Shown: positions 28,709-38,048, counted from the first letter of the stretch. The stretch is DNA of 64,000 nucleotides from Leclercia sp. LSNIH1 (GCF_002902985.1 NZ_CP026167.1:1488001-1552000); one strand, 5' to 3'. The notes: generated by a model from the sequence alone, not told the origin. A program made the numbers and translations.

Positions 28709-29866
28709 TTATCCCTCGCTGCGGGCGGGTTGAGAGGCGGTGACGGTCACGGAGAGCAGGGCGACGACCAGCATCAGCACCATAATGACCATAAACGCCT
28801 GGGTTAAAGAGGTGGCGTGCGCCACGAAACCGATAATTGCGGGCCCGGCGAGCACGCCGAGATAGCCCAGGGTGGTGATAGCCGGGACGGCAACTGCCTG
28901 CGGCATGCGGGTCTGGCGGCCAACGGCGGAGAACATCACCGGCACGATATTGGCGCAACCGGCGCCCACCAGCACGTAGCCCAGCAATGACAGCTGCCAC
29001 TGCGGGACAAAGGTCACCAGCGCAAACCCTGCGGCGGCCACGATGGCGCCCCCCACCACGGCGCGCAGGGCACCGGTGCGGGCGATCAGTTTATCGCCGG
29101 TTAAGCGGAAAAAGGTCATCGCCACCGAGAAGCAGGTGAAGCCCAGCCCACCCAGGGATTCAGGCACGCCGCGCACCTCGGTCAGGAACACCGCGCTCCA
29201 GTCCAGCACCGTGCCTTCGGCGAGAAACACCGCAAAGCAGATGAGGCCGATCAGCAGCACCACGCCGCGCGGCACGGCAAAGGCCGGGCCAGAGGCGGGA
29301 TTGGCCCAGGGCAGCAGCCCTTTCAGGCTGAAAGCGAGCATGAGCGCGACGCTCAGAATGATGATCAGGCAGGCGATAAAAGCGCTGGCCCCGAGGGTCA
29401 GCAGCAGGGTCATCGCCCCCGCGCCGGCAATGCCGCCCACGCTGTACATGCCGTGAAAACCAGACATCACCGGCCCGGGGGCGTCGCGCTCAACGATGAT
29501 CGCCTGAATATTCATGGCGCAGTCCGTCACGCCGACCCCCACACCAAACAGCAGCAATGCGGCGGCGAGCAGGCGCGGATCCGGGATGATGGCAAGCAGC
29601 GGGGTAGTGAGCAGGACGATCGCCATCGCGGTGATAATCACCCGGCGGCAGCCGTAGCGGCTGGTGAGTATCCCGGTAAGTGGCATCGCAATCAGCGCCC
29701 CCATCCCCAGACAGAGCAGCAGCGAGCCAAGCGTGGCCTCGTTAACGCCGGTATTGGCTTTGGCGAAAGGCACCAGCACCGCCCAGGTGGCGGTGACATA
29801 ACCGGCAATGAAAAAGACGATCCGGGTGGCAAGCCGCTGGACGGCTCCGGTGGTCTGAGAGGTCAT
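28709..29866 (-). CDS. MFS transporter, YbjJ/FucP-like (385 aa)
   Basis: About 12 membrane helices. MPLTGILTSRYGCRRVI carries the MFS loop motif, and GVTDCAMNIQAIIVERD and GFHGMYSVGGIAGAG are typical of the YbjJ/sugar-type branch. The substrate is unknown. The gene is part of a minus-strand unit (small gene, MFS, VOC protein): its ATG overlaps the stop of the 52-residue gene as ATGA. A divergent DeoR-type regulator suggests sugar-phosphate control. Confidence 0.85.
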   Translation of the reverse strand: MTSQTTGAVQRLATRIVFFIAGYVTATWAVLVPFAKANTGVNEATLGSLLLCLGMGALIAMPLTGILTSRYGCRRVIITAMAIVLLTTPLLAIIPDPRLLAAALLLFGVGVGVTDCAMNIQAIIVERDAPGPVMSGFHGMYSVGGIAGAGAMTLLLTLGASAFIACLIIILSVALMLAFSLKGLLPWANPASGPAFAVPRGVVLLIGLICFAVFLAEGTVLDWSAVFLTEVRGVPESLGGLGFTCFSVAMTFFRLTGDKLIARTGALRAVVGGAIVAAAGFALVTFVPQWQLSLLGYVLVGAGCANIVPVMFSAVGRQTRMPQAVAVPAITTLGYLGVLAGPAIIGFVAHATSLTQAFMVIMVLMLVVALLSVTVTASQPARSEG

Positions 29867-30021
29867 TTCACATCCTTATCAGGTTTCAGTAACGGGGAGG
29901 CAGGCGTCTTGCGCTGCACCTTTTCCCCGGCGCGCGCATCTGCGTTCACAGGTTCAAACAGGAAGCCGTCATGGGGCTGGGTGGCGGGCACCTGCTGGTG
30001 GTAATCATCATCGCGCTTCAT
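29863..30021 (-). CDS. Small protein coupled to the MFS gene (52 aa)
   Basis: Reads MKRDDDYHQQVPATQPHDGF and ends ASPLLKPDKDVK: hydrophilic, proline- and charge-rich, probably unstructured. GGAG lies eight bases before ATG 30021, and its TGA overlaps the MFS ATG (ATGA), the usual sign of translational coupling. I recognise no family. It may instead be a leader peptide whose translation opens the MFS start. Confidence 0.45.
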   Translation of the reverse strand: MKRDDDYHQQVPATQPHDGFLFEPVNADARAGEKVQRKTPASPLLKPDKDVK

Positions 30022-30118
30022 CGTGACGCTCCGGTTGTGATGGCATGGATTGACAGAGCAGGCGTTCATGCAACATTATGCGCATTGTTGCTCGATTCAA
30101 ATCCAGAGAAGATAATTT

Positions 30119-30889
30119 ATGCTCGATTATGCAGCTTTCCCGGAACAACGACAAGATCGGATCCGCCAGATCCTGCAAGAAAATGGCCGGGTGATCTGCG
30201 CTGACCTGGCGATCCGCATGCAGGTATCGGAACACACGATTCGCCGTGATTTACATGAGCTTAGCAAAGAAGGGTTCTGTAAGAAGGTCTATGGCGGGGC
30301 GGTGTTACAGCTGGCCGATGCCGGGAACTTCTACAGCCGCGAGCAGCAAAACCACGCAAAAAAAGTCACGATCGCGCAGAAAGCGGCAACCCTGATCAAG
30401 CCGGGTAGCTGTATCTTTATCGATACCGGCACCACCAACCTCGCGCTGGCGAAGGCGCTCCCCCCGGATCTGGCCGTCACTGTGGTGACTAACTCCCCGG
30501 CCATCGCCGCAGAGCTGCTGCGTCACCCCCTGTGCGAGGTGATCATCACCGGTGGGCAGATCCAGCGCAGCTCCGGCGGGGCCGTGGGGGCGACGGCGGC
30601 CAGCCAGATCCAGGGGATGATTTTCGATCAGGCGTTTATCGGCGGCTGCGCCATGGATCCCGGCATGGGGCTGACCGGTTTCGACTTTGCTGACTGCGAG
30701 TTCAAGAAAGCGGTGATCGGCCAGAGTAGCCAGACCATCGTGGCGCTCACCACCGACAAAATCCCCGGCGTGGCGCGCTTTGTGGTGGCGAAAAGCCGCG
30801 ATATTGACGTGCTGGTGGTGGAGGCGAGCCTGGATCAGGAGGCGATCGCGGCGTTTACGGCAGAGGAGGTGCGGGTTATCAGCGCCTAA
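30119..30889 (+). CDS. DeoR-family transcriptional regulator (256 aa)
   Basis: N-terminal DeoR helix-turn-helix (PEQRQDRIRQILQENGRVIC; MQVSEHTIRRDLHEL, residues about 8-55) and a C-terminal DeoRC effector domain with IDTGTTNLALAKALP, the sugar-phosphate-binding site. Members usually repress sugar or nucleoside catabolism genes and are released by a phosphorylated sugar. It is divergent from the small gene-MFS-VOC unit, with about 97 bases between, and is the likely regulator of that unit. The 3' end overlaps the convergent SH3-like gene by four bases. Confidence 0.88.
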   Translation: MLDYAAFPEQRQDRIRQILQENGRVICADLAIRMQVSEHTIRRDLHELSKEGFCKKVYGGAVLQLADAGNFYSREQQNHAKKVTIAQKAATLIKPGSCIFIDTGTTNLALAKALPPDLAVTVVTNSPAIAAELLRHPLCEVIITGGQIQRSSGGAVGATAASQIQGMIFDQAFIGGCAMDPGMGLTGFDFADCEFKKAVIGQSSQTIVALTTDKIPGVARFVVAKSRDIDVLVVEASLDQEAIAAFTAEEVRVISA

Positions 30890-31182
30890 CGCACCGCAAA
30901 TACCACCGCCGTCCAGTTAACGCGCGTAGCAGGCGGAAATTCGGGACAGGGCTGGATCGGCGTGCAGGCGCCCGCCCAGATAAAGGTCTCTTCATCAATC
31001 CGGTACCAGTGAGGATTGCCCTGCACCGCATCACCCACCACCGCCGCCTGAATGCGAACCACGCTTCCTTCAGGCAGCTCACCGGCCACAGGTGCGAAAA
31101 CGGATGGGTTCTCCTTACGGGTATATACCCCCATCAGGGTCTTTACGCTGGCGGAAACCGGCAGTTCAATAAACGGGCTCAT
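30886..31182 (-). CDS. Small SH3-like-domain protein (98 aa)
   Basis: Contains a bacterial SH3-like strand pattern: SVKTLMGVYTRKENPS, then GSVVRIQAAVVG, NPHWYRIDEETFIWAGA. No signal peptide is clear, so cytoplasmic localisation is likely. The start at 31182 was chosen over one four codons upstream because of the hydrophobic core position; neither has a strong ribosome site. Function unknown. Confidence 0.6.
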   Translation of the reverse strand: MSPFIELPVSASVKTLMGVYTRKENPSVFAPVAGELPEGSVVRIQAAVVGDAVQGNPHWYRIDEETFIWAGACTPIQPCPEFPPATRVNWTAVVFAVR

Positions 31183-31390
31183 CGCAGGCCTCATGACAAT
31201 ACGCTCTTAGTGATTAACGATATAAGTCGCTCTGTAACTTGCGCTCACGATAAAGCGTGAAACTGTCACCCTGTGTCATGCGAATGGCTGAATGCGGCAG
31301 GTTTTCATTCCCCCTTGACCCACGACAAGGCAGCGCGGCCCCACCTCTTCCTATAATCACACCCGTTTGTCTTTTTAACTGGTGCTAACC

Positions 31391-32512
31391 ATGGCGTATC
31401 AACTCAACCTGAACTGGCCGGAATTTTTAGAAAAATACTGGCAAAAGAAACCCGTTGTCCTCAAAAACGCACTGCCAAATTTTGTCGATCCTATCAGCCC
31501 CGATGAGCTGGCAGGGCTGGCGATGGAGCCGGAGGTGGACAGTCGCCTGGTGAGCCATAAAGAGGGCAAATGGCACGCCAGCAACGGTCCGTTCGAGCAC
31601 TTCGATGGCTTAGGCGAAACCGGCTGGTCGCTGCTGGCGCAGGCGGTTAACCACTGGCACGCCCCTGCCGCCGAGCTGGTGCGTCCGTTCCGCGTCCTGC
31701 CGGACTGGCGTCTGGACGATCTGATGATCTCCTTCTCGGTGCCGGGCGGCGGCGTGGGTCCGCATATCGATCAGTACGATGTGTTTATCATCCAGGGGAT
31801 GGGCAGCCGTCGCTGGCGCGTGGGTGACAAACTGCCGATGCGTCAGTTCTGCCCGCATCCGGCGCTGCTTCATGTCGATCCTTTTGAGCCGATCATCGAC
31901 GAAGATCTGGCCCCGGGCGACATTCTCTATATTCCGCCTGGATTCCCCCACGACGGCTTCACCCACGAGACGGCGCTCAACTACTCCGTAGGTTTCCGCG
32001 GGCCGAATGGCCGGGATCTGATCAGCAGCTTTGCCGATTACGCGCTGGAGAACGATCTGGGCGGAGAGCACTACAGCGATCCGGATCTCACCTGCCGCGA
32101 CCATCCGGGCCGGGTTGAGGCCTATGAGCTTGAGCGCCTGCGCAAGATGATGATCGACATGATCAGCAAACCAGACGATTTTACACAGTGGTTTGGCAGC
32201 TTCATCTCCACGCCGCGCCACGAGCTGGATATTGCCCCGGCGGAACCGGAGTACACCCCGGAAGAGGTGCTCGACGCGCTGACGGGCGGCGAAACGCTGA
32301 CTCGCCTGAGCGGGTTACGGGTCCTGAATGTCGGGGGCAGCTTCTTTATCAACAGCGAGCGGCTGGAGGTGTCGGATGCAAACGCAGCAGATGCACTGTG
32401 TCGCTACACCGAGCTTAGCCGTGCGGAGCTGGGCGATGCCCTGCGAAATCCGGCATTTGTGGACGAACTGACCGGGCTGATTAACCAGGGTTACTGGTAC
32501 TTCGACGAGTGA
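31391..32512 (+). CDS. RoxA (YcfD)-like ribosomal protein hydroxylase (373 aa)
   Basis: 373 residues, the length of E. coli RoxA, with a JmjC/cupin core: YWQKKPVVLKN, ISFSVPGGGVGPHIDQYDVF (H and D metal ligands), and ILYIPPGFPHDGFTHE (second H). RoxA is a 2-oxoglutarate/Fe(II) oxygenase that hydroxylates an arginine of ribosomal protein uL16. Similarity to RoxA is strong over the first 210 residues and weaker in the C-terminal winged helix, so it could be a paralogue with another substrate. ATG 31391 is preferred. Promoter-like sequence lies in 31200-31390. No operon partner. Confidence 0.75.
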   Translation: MAYQLNLNWPEFLEKYWQKKPVVLKNALPNFVDPISPDELAGLAMEPEVDSRLVSHKEGKWHASNGPFEHFDGLGETGWSLLAQAVNHWHAPAAELVRPFRVLPDWRLDDLMISFSVPGGGVGPHIDQYDVFIIQGMGSRRWRVGDKLPMRQFCPHPALLHVDPFEPIIDEDLAPGDILYIPPGFPHDGFTHETALNYSVGFRGPNGRDLISSFADYALENDLGGEHYSDPDLTCRDHPGRVEAYELERLRKMMIDMISKPDDFTQWFGSFISTPRHELDIAPAEPEYTPEEVLDALTGGETLTRLSGLRVLNVGGSFFINSERLEVSDANAADALCRYTELSRAELGDALRNPAFVDELTGLINQGYWYFDE

Positions 32513-32553
32513 TCGCAAAGGCGGCGCGGGGCACAGGCTCCACGCCGCCACCT

Positions 32554-32739
32554 TTAAGCGGCAAGGATATGACAGGCTTTCCAGTAATCAAGAAGGCGCT
32601 CGTCATCAGGTTCTCGCTCCGCTTTACTTTTCATGGCCCGTGCCAGATTCTCTCTCGACACCTCCTGGCCTTTTTGGACGATATCTAAAACCGCTTCACC
32701 AAGAGCCAGGGATATTTCGGTACGATTGGTTTCTACCAT
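32554..32739 (-). CDS. Small AriR/YmgB-like protein (61 aa)
   Basis: MVETNRTEISLALGEAVLDI followed by VSRENLARAMKSKA and a DDERLLDYWKACHIL tail. The LGEAV.DI...G..V. pattern weakly recalls the AriR/YmgB biofilm and acid-response family; I treat that as a suggestion only. ATG 32739 is set by GGAGG six bases upstream. Divergent from the DUF2171 gene. Confidence 0.65.
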   Translation of the reverse strand: MVETNRTEISLALGEAVLDIVQKGQEVSRENLARAMKSKAEREPDDERLLDYWKACHILAA

Positions 32740-32949
32740 ATATGCCTCCATGTTGAGTGCGTGAAGATAATTATGCGACATAATAACGTGCCTGGAATAT
32801 TTCTCAGTCGATTCTTATATATTTCGTGCGAACCTAAAACGCGGCGGGAAATAATGTTTCGAAATGCTAATGAGGCGGTCGAAACGTTATTTATGGACTA
32901 CAGTTAGTTTCGTGTCACACCCGTAGAAACCAAATGAGGAGAATTAATT

Positions 32950-33183
32950 ATGGTAAACCAGAGTGAAATCAAGGACCATGCTCAGGTAATGGCAAGCTGC
33001 GGTACCCACGTTGGCACCGTTGACCATCTTGACGGCAACCGCATTAAGCTCGCAAAAAATGACTCCGAGTCTGGCGGTAAACACCATTATATTCCGCTTG
33101 AGTGGGTCGATAAAATCGACGGGAATAATGTGGTTCTGACCAAAGACCATAAAGAAGTGTTTGCTGGCTGGCAAGAAGCGTAA
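32950..33183 (+). CDS. DUF2171 family protein (77 aa)
   Basis: Short beta-rich protein: IKDHAQVMASCGTHVGTVDH, then IKLAKNDSESGGKHHYIPLE and VDKIDGNNVVLTKD, which is the DUF2171 / PRC-barrel-like pattern. The ribosome site GAGGAG is excellent. Family members are often stress-induced, but the function is unknown. A hairpin terminator follows at 33213-33235. Confidence 0.8.
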   Translation: MVNQSEIKDHAQVMASCGTHVGTVDHLDGNRIKLAKNDSESGGKHHYIPLEWVDKIDGNNVVLTKDHKEVFAGWQEA

Positions 33184-33212
33184 TAATCGCCAGCACCAGG
33201 CGGATATATTTG

Positions 33213-33235
33213 AGCTCCGGCATTTTGTCGGAGCT
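33213..33235 (+). terminator. Probable terminator after the DUF2171 gene
   Basis: A 7-bp stem AGCTCCG / CGGAGCT with a 9-base loop, followed by TAATATTTATT. The tail is T-rich but interrupted, so termination may be moderate. Confidence 0.5.
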
Positions 33236-33320
33236 TAATATTTATTAAATTTGCCTGCATTGCCGCCGCGTTAAAGGAGTGATACTGTTTTATTTTTAAT
33301 ATGCTTTTCCAGGCGCAGGT

Positions 33321-34301
33321 ATGTCCGACTCAATGCTCCCTCACCCGGCCCCCACAGCGAAAAAAACCTTTTCCGTTGCTGACTTTAAGGTCTTTGGCGA
33401 GCGCTACGGCATTGACTACCGTTTTCCGCTGCTCACTGATACATGCGCCAGCAGCAGCCCGGTTCTGCACGGCGATGTCGAAGAGATGATTCTGCCGTCC
33501 GGCATCTCATTAACCCACTCCGATGTCCGCGTTCTGCAACCCTATGAAACCACCTCCCGCCACAGCAGCCCGCTCTATGTGCTGGTGGTGCTGGAAGGCT
33601 GCGTGACCCTGACCCTCAGCGGCAACGTTTATGTGGTGCGCCCGGGCATGGCTTTCAGCGCCAGGCTGAGCGAACAGCAGGCGATGTCTGCCCGTCATGA
33701 CGCTGATATCGCATTGAAAACCCTCTCTTTTGGGGTTTACCCTGACGATGCCCGTCGTGAAAGCCTGCTCGCCTCTCTGCTGGCGCAGTGGGAGAAGCTT
33801 AACGCGCCCACCTTTGTCTGGCAGGTACCGGATTTTGTGCTGGCCGGGATCCAGCATGCCCGCCAGCGCGAGCGCAGCAGCCTGTCGCGGCAGCTGCTGC
33901 TGGAAGGAGTCATGTATCAACTGCTGGGCCACGGCCTGCACCTGCGGGAGCAGGAGGGCGCGGCGCGGGTAAGCGCTGCCGGCGGTGAGCATGCCCGGCT
34001 GGAGCAGATCCGTCATCTGCTGGCGCAGGCTCCGGAGCAGGAGTACACCCTCGCCCAGCTGGCGGCCCGGGCGGCGATGAGCCCGAGCAGTCTGCGCAGC
34101 AAATTCCGTCAGGCCTATGGCTGCACGGTATTCGACTACCTGCGCGACTGCCGCCTCGCGCTGGCGCGCCGCTATCTGCTGGAAGGCCACAGCGTGCAGC
34201 AGGCGGCGTGGATGTCGGGCTACCAGCACGCCACCAACTTTGCCACCGCCTTTCGCCGTCGCTACGGCATCTGCCCCGGCGCGGTCCGTAACGGCTGCTA
34301 A
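33321..34301 (+). CDS. AraC-family regulator next to a siderophore receptor (326 aa)
   Basis: The N-terminal half has a cupin-like pattern (SGISLTHSDVRVLQPYETTS; LVVLEGCVTLTLSGNVYVVR). The C-terminal 100 residues form the double helix-turn-helix (EYTLAQLAARAAMSPSSLRS; QAAWMSGYQHATNFATAFRR). This resembles FoxR/PchR-type activators that sense an iron-siderophore. It is 138 bases upstream of the TonB-dependent receptor gene in the same direction and is the likely activator of it. The start at 33321 has only a weak ribosome site. Confidence 0.85.
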   Translation: MSDSMLPHPAPTAKKTFSVADFKVFGERYGIDYRFPLLTDTCASSSPVLHGDVEEMILPSGISLTHSDVRVLQPYETTSRHSSPLYVLVVLEGCVTLTLSGNVYVVRPGMAFSARLSEQQAMSARHDADIALKTLSFGVYPDDARRESLLASLLAQWEKLNAPTFVWQVPDFVLAGIQHARQRERSSLSRQLLLEGVMYQLLGHGLHLREQEGAARVSAAGGEHARLEQIRHLLAQAPEQEYTLAQLAARAAMSPSSLRSKFRQAYGCTVFDYLRDCRLALARRYLLEGHSVQQAAWMSGYQHATNFATAFRRRYGICPGAVRNGC

Positions 34302-34394
34302 TCCGTTTTTTCCCCATCGCCAACGCCATTCGTGCGGTTTGGCATTGCGCATACGTACTCTGGCAGCGCGCATAGCTATCTTCTAAATGAAAAA

Positions 34395-34413
34395 GGTAAT
34401 AATTCTCATTAAT
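34395..34413 (+). promoter_or_regulatory. Fur-like box before the siderophore receptor
   Basis: GGTAATAATTCTCATTAAT matches the 19-base Fur consensus at 13 positions by my count. It lies 27 bases before the receptor ATG, where it would overlap the promoter. Iron repression of such receptors is established; binding here is inferred. Confidence 0.6.
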
Positions 34414-34439
34414 AATTAGAAATAGCTCTGGAGATTTTC

Positions 34440-36530
34440 ATGTTCGCTAAATCGCGGCTGGCACTGCTGGTGGGATGGGTTACCGGGAGCGTCGCGCTCC
34501 CCCTGATGGCGCAGGAGACGCCAAAAACCGAAACGGTTGTTGTCACCTCGCAGATGCAGAGTGGCGCCACCAAGCTGGCGACGCCGGATATCGAGACCCC
34601 GCAGGCGGTGTCGATTGTTACCCGCGAGCAGTTTGAGGAGCAGGGCGCCACCAGCGTCCGCCAGGCGGTGAGCTACACCCCGGGCGTCTACAGCAACCAG
34701 ATCGGCGCCTCGAACCGCTTTGACTACATCGTGCTGCGCGGCTTCTCCGACGGCAGCCTGGATAACGTCTATCTCGACGGCCTGAAGATGATGGGCGACA
34801 CCAACTCCCACAGCTCGCTGGTGGTTGACCCGTGGTTCCTGGAAAATATCGAAGTGGTGCGCGGCCCGGCCTCGGTGCTGTATGGCCGCTCGTCGCCGGG
34901 GGGGATCGTAGCGCTCACCTCGCGCAAACCGTCGTTCGATCCGGGCGGAGAAATTAAGCTGTTCGCCGGGAATAACGATCAGCGCGGGGCGATGTTTGAC
35001 GTCACCGGCGCGCTGGACGACGACGACCGCGTGGCGGCCCGTCTGAGCGGTATGACCCGCTATGCCGATTCCCAGTTTGATCCACTCAAAGAGGAGCGTT
35101 ACGCCCTGATGCCGAGCCTGACCTGGCGCATCACCGATAACACGCGCCTGGATCTGATGGCCTACCTGCACCGCGATCCCGAGGGCGGGAGCCACTCCGG
35201 CCTGCCCTATGACGGAACCGTGGTGCCGCACAACGGAAAGATGATCTCTAACACCTTCTTCGAAGGCGAGGACGATTATGACAAGTACGATCGCCGCGAG
35301 GATATGGTCGGCTATAACATCGAGCACCTGTTCGACAGCGGCTGGTCGGTGCGCCAGAAGCTGCGCTATCTGCACACCAAAGTGGAGCTGAACCAGGTCT
35401 ATGCCGCGGGTTGGCTGAACGACACCGAACTCAACCGCGGTTACTCCGGCTCGGACGAGAAGATGAACGCCATCACCCTGGACAACCAGATCGACGGCAG
35501 CTTTGATACCTGGGCGGTGAACCACCGGGTGCTGATTGGCCTCGATTACCAGGATCGCAGCAACCACACCACCGGCTATTACGGCAGCTTCCCGCCGATT
35601 GACGCCTTTAACCCGGTCTACGGTGCCGGGCCGGAGAGCATCACGATGTACAGCAAGGAGAAGCACAAGCTGCGCCAGACCGGTTACTACCTGCAGGATC
35701 AGCTCTCCCTGGACCGCTGGCGCCTGACTCTGGGCGGGCGCTATGACCAGGTGAGCGTCTCCAATGTCGACAAGCTGAACGATACCCGCAGCGATCTGGA
35801 CAAGAATAACTTCAGCAGCCGCGCGGCGCTGCTCTACCTGTTCGATAACGGCATCGCGCCGTATATCAGCTACTCCACCGCCTTTACCCCGACCAGCTTT
35901 GCGGATGAGAACGGCGATCTGCTGGACCCGATGAAAGGCAAACAGTGGGAAGCGGGGGTGAAGTTTGAGCCGGAGGGGATGAACAGCCAGTTCAGCGCCT
36001 CGGTGTTCCGCATCAACCAGAAAAACATCGCCACCAAAGAGGAGCCGACCGATCCGTACCGCTCCATCGGCGAAATTGAATCGGAAGGGGTGGAGCTGGA
36101 AGCGGTAGGGCAACTGACCGACAGCCTGCGCCTGCAGGCGGCGTACACCTATACCGACATCCGCTACAAGAAGAGCAGCCCGGAGGAAGAGGGCAAGCGT
36201 GCGGTTTATGCCCCGCGCAATATGGCCAGCGGCTGGCTCAGCTATGACGTGAAAACCGGGCCGCTGGATGGCCTGACGGTGGGCTCCGGGGTGCGTTACG
36301 TCAACGGCGTGACCAGTGACCGCATGAATACCCACACCCTGCCGTCATACACCCTGGTGGATCTGGCGGTGGGCTATGACCTGTCGAAGGTGGGGCTGAC
36401 CGGGGTAAGCGCCCAGCTCAACGTCAACAACCTGACGGACGAAAGCTACGTGGCGGCCTGTAACTCGCTCTCCTACTGCTACTTTGGCGCCGAGCGCAGC
36501 ATTGTCGGCAGCGTGTCGTGGACGTTCTGA
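34440..36530 (+). CDS. TonB-dependent siderophore receptor, FhuA/FoxA-like (696 aa)
   Basis: Signal peptide (residues 1-24, cut after MAQ or near it), then TonB box ETVVVTSQ, plug domain (TPQAVSIVTREQFEEQGA; VRGPASVLYGRSSPGG) and a 22-strand barrel ending in SWTF, with a terminal aromatic residue. The plug sequence belongs to the ferrichrome/ferrioxamine group (FhuA, FoxA, FcuA). FoxA is a reasonable guess because an AraC-type gene precedes it, but the ligand is not proven. It sits in the outer membrane and takes up Fe-hydroxamate with TonB-ExbBD. A REP pair follows at once. Confidence 0.9.
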   Translation: MFAKSRLALLVGWVTGSVALPLMAQETPKTETVVVTSQMQSGATKLATPDIETPQAVSIVTREQFEEQGATSVRQAVSYTPGVYSNQIGASNRFDYIVLRGFSDGSLDNVYLDGLKMMGDTNSHSSLVVDPWFLENIEVVRGPASVLYGRSSPGGIVALTSRKPSFDPGGEIKLFAGNNDQRGAMFDVTGALDDDDRVAARLSGMTRYADSQFDPLKEERYALMPSLTWRITDNTRLDLMAYLHRDPEGGSHSGLPYDGTVVPHNGKMISNTFFEGEDDYDKYDRREDMVGYNIEHLFDSGWSVRQKLRYLHTKVELNQVYAAGWLNDTELNRGYSGSDEKMNAITLDNQIDGSFDTWAVNHRVLIGLDYQDRSNHTTGYYGSFPPIDAFNPVYGAGPESITMYSKEKHKLRQTGYYLQDQLSLDRWRLTLGGRYDQVSVSNVDKLNDTRSDLDKNNFSSRAALLYLFDNGIAPYISYSTAFTPTSFADENGDLLDPMKGKQWEAGVKFEPEGMNSQFSASVFRINQKNIATKEEPTDPYRSIGEIESEGVELEAVGQLTDSLRLQAAYTYTDIRYKKSSPEEEGKRAVYAPRNMASGWLSYDVKTGPLDGLTVGSGVRYVNGVTSDRMNTHTLPSYTLVDLAVGYDLSKVGLTGVSAQLNVNNLTDESYVAACNSLSYCYFGAERSIVGSVSWTF

Positions 36531-36539
36531 TGTGAAAAT

Positions 36540-36616
36540 GCCCGGTGGCGCTGCGCTTACCGGGCCTACAAAAGAGTCGAACCGTAGGCCGGGTCAGGCG
36601 CAGCCGCCACCCGGCG
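36540..36616. repeat. REP/BIME palindromic repeat pair
   Basis: Inverted REP units (GCTGCGCTTACCGGGCCTAC ... GTAGGCCGGGTCAGGCGCAG) between the convergent receptor gene and yjiR. Confidence 0.85.
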
Positions 36617-36632
36617 AACAGGCCGCACCGCG

Positions 36633-38048
36633 CTACTCCGCCATCGCAATATTCACCGCTTCCCCCATCTGTTCTACCGCCGCGCGGTGCTTCTCGTTTG
36701 GCGGCAGGGCGCAGTTGATCCGCAAACAGTTCCGGTACTTGCCGGAGGCTGAGAAGAGCGATCCGGCGGCGATCTGGATGTTAAACCGCGTCAGCTCCCG
36801 CGACACGCAGACCATATCCACATGTTCCGGCAGCTCCACCCACAGCATGTAGCCGCCCATCGGGCGGGTCACACAGATGCCGCAGGGGAAGAACTGCCTG
36901 ACCCAGCAGGTGTAGGTCTCGATATTCTGCTGGTAGATCTGGCGCATCCGCCGCACGTGGCGGTGGTAATACCCTTCCCGGATAAAGGTAGCCAGTGCCA
37001 GCTGGCTGGCAGGCACGTTGGTGCCGCTGGCGGCATACTTCATGTGCATAATCCGGTCGTGATAGCGGCCCGGAGCAATCCACCCCACCCGCAGCCCGGG
37101 GGCGACAGTTTTGGTAAAGGAGTTGCACAGCAGCACCCGGCCATCGATGTCCAGCGAGTGAATGGTGGAGGGGCGGGGATACTCGAACGCCAGTTCGCCA
37201 TAAATATCGTCTTCAAAAATGACGATATCGTGCCGCTGGGCCAGCGCCAGCAGCTGACGTTTGCGAGCTTCGGGCATGATAAACCCCAGCGGGTTATTGC
37301 AGTTGGGCACCACAATCACCCCTTTGATCGGCCACTGCTCCAGCGCCAGCTCCAGGGCTTCGACGCTGATCCCCGTCACCGGATCGGTGGGGATCTCGAT
37401 CGCCTTGATCCCCAGGCCGCGCAGCATCTGCATGGTGCCGTAGAAAGAGGGGGATTCCAGCGCCACGATGTCGCCGGGCTTACAGATGGTCAGCAGCGCC
37501 AGAGAGAGGGCGCTGTGGCAGCCGCTGGTGACGATCAGATCGTCGGCGGTGACCACCGATCCGGCGTCCAGCATCAGGCGGGCGATCTGCTCGCGCAGTT
37601 CGCGTCGCCCGGCGAGTTCGTCATAGCTGAGCACCTCTTTAACGCTGTGCTGCACCACCCGGCTCAGCTCTTTCCACAGGGGCTTGAGGCTTGGCTGGGT
37701 CAGGTCGGGCTGGCCGCCGCCAAAGGCCGTGATGTCGGTTTTATTGCGCCCCTCCATCAGGGTCAGCACCTCATCCCACTGGGTTACCTCCACCGGGCGC
37801 TGCACCGGGCGCGACATCGCCGGCACCGGCGGCTGCGCCTTTCGCGGTGCGACAAAATAGCCCGAGCGCGGCTGGGGGGTGATTAGCTGTAAGTTTTCGA
37901 GGATCTGATAGGCCTGCTGTATGGTGCTGATGCTGACCCCGTGCTCCTGGCTCAGGGCACGCACCGAGGGTAAACGCTCCCCGCTGCGATAGAGCCCTTG
38001 TTCAATGCGTTCCGCCAGAAGATTGGCCAGATGTTGGTAGCGCGTCAT
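36633..38048 (-). CDS. yjiR: YjiR, MocR-family regulator (GntR helix-turn-helix fused to aminotransferase fold)
   Basis: 471 residues, strongly like E. coli YjiR (MTRYQHLANLLAERIEQGLY; HGVSISTIQQAYQILE). Residues 1-70 form a GntR winged helix. The rest is a fold-type-I aminotransferase domain with the PLP lysine in LCNSFTKTVAPGLRVGW. In MocR proteins this domain senses PLP or an amino compound rather than catalysing. In E. coli yjiR lies beside yjiS as here, divergent by 176 bases. Target genes are unknown. Confidence 0.92.
   Translation of the reverse strand: MTRYQHLANLLAERIEQGLYRSGERLPSVRALSQEHGVSISTIQQAYQILENLQLITPQPRSGYFVAPRKAQPPVPAMSRPVQRPVEVTQWDEVLTLMEGRNKTDITAFGGGQPDLTQPSLKPLWKELSRVVQHSVKEVLSYDELAGRRELREQIARLMLDAGSVVTADDLIVTSGCHSALSLALLTICKPGDIVALESPSFYGTMQMLRGLGIKAIEIPTDPVTGISVEALELALEQWPIKGVIVVPNCNNPLGFIMPEARKRQLLALAQRHDIVIFEDDIYGELAFEYPRPSTIHSLDIDGRVLLCNSFTKTVAPGLRVGWIAPGRYHDRIMHMKYAASGTNVPASQLALATFIREGYYHRHVRRMRQIYQQNIETYTCWVRQFFPCGICVTRPMGGYMLWVELPEHVDMVCVSRELTRFNIQIAAGSLFSASGKYRNCLRINCALPPNEKHRAAVEQMGEAVNIAMAE

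Noticed and set aside
34416..36335. A 639-codon minus-strand frame opposite the siderophore receptor
   Set aside because: It is antisense to a clear TonB-dependent receptor. It has no domain and is a product of GC-rich codon usage on the other strand.
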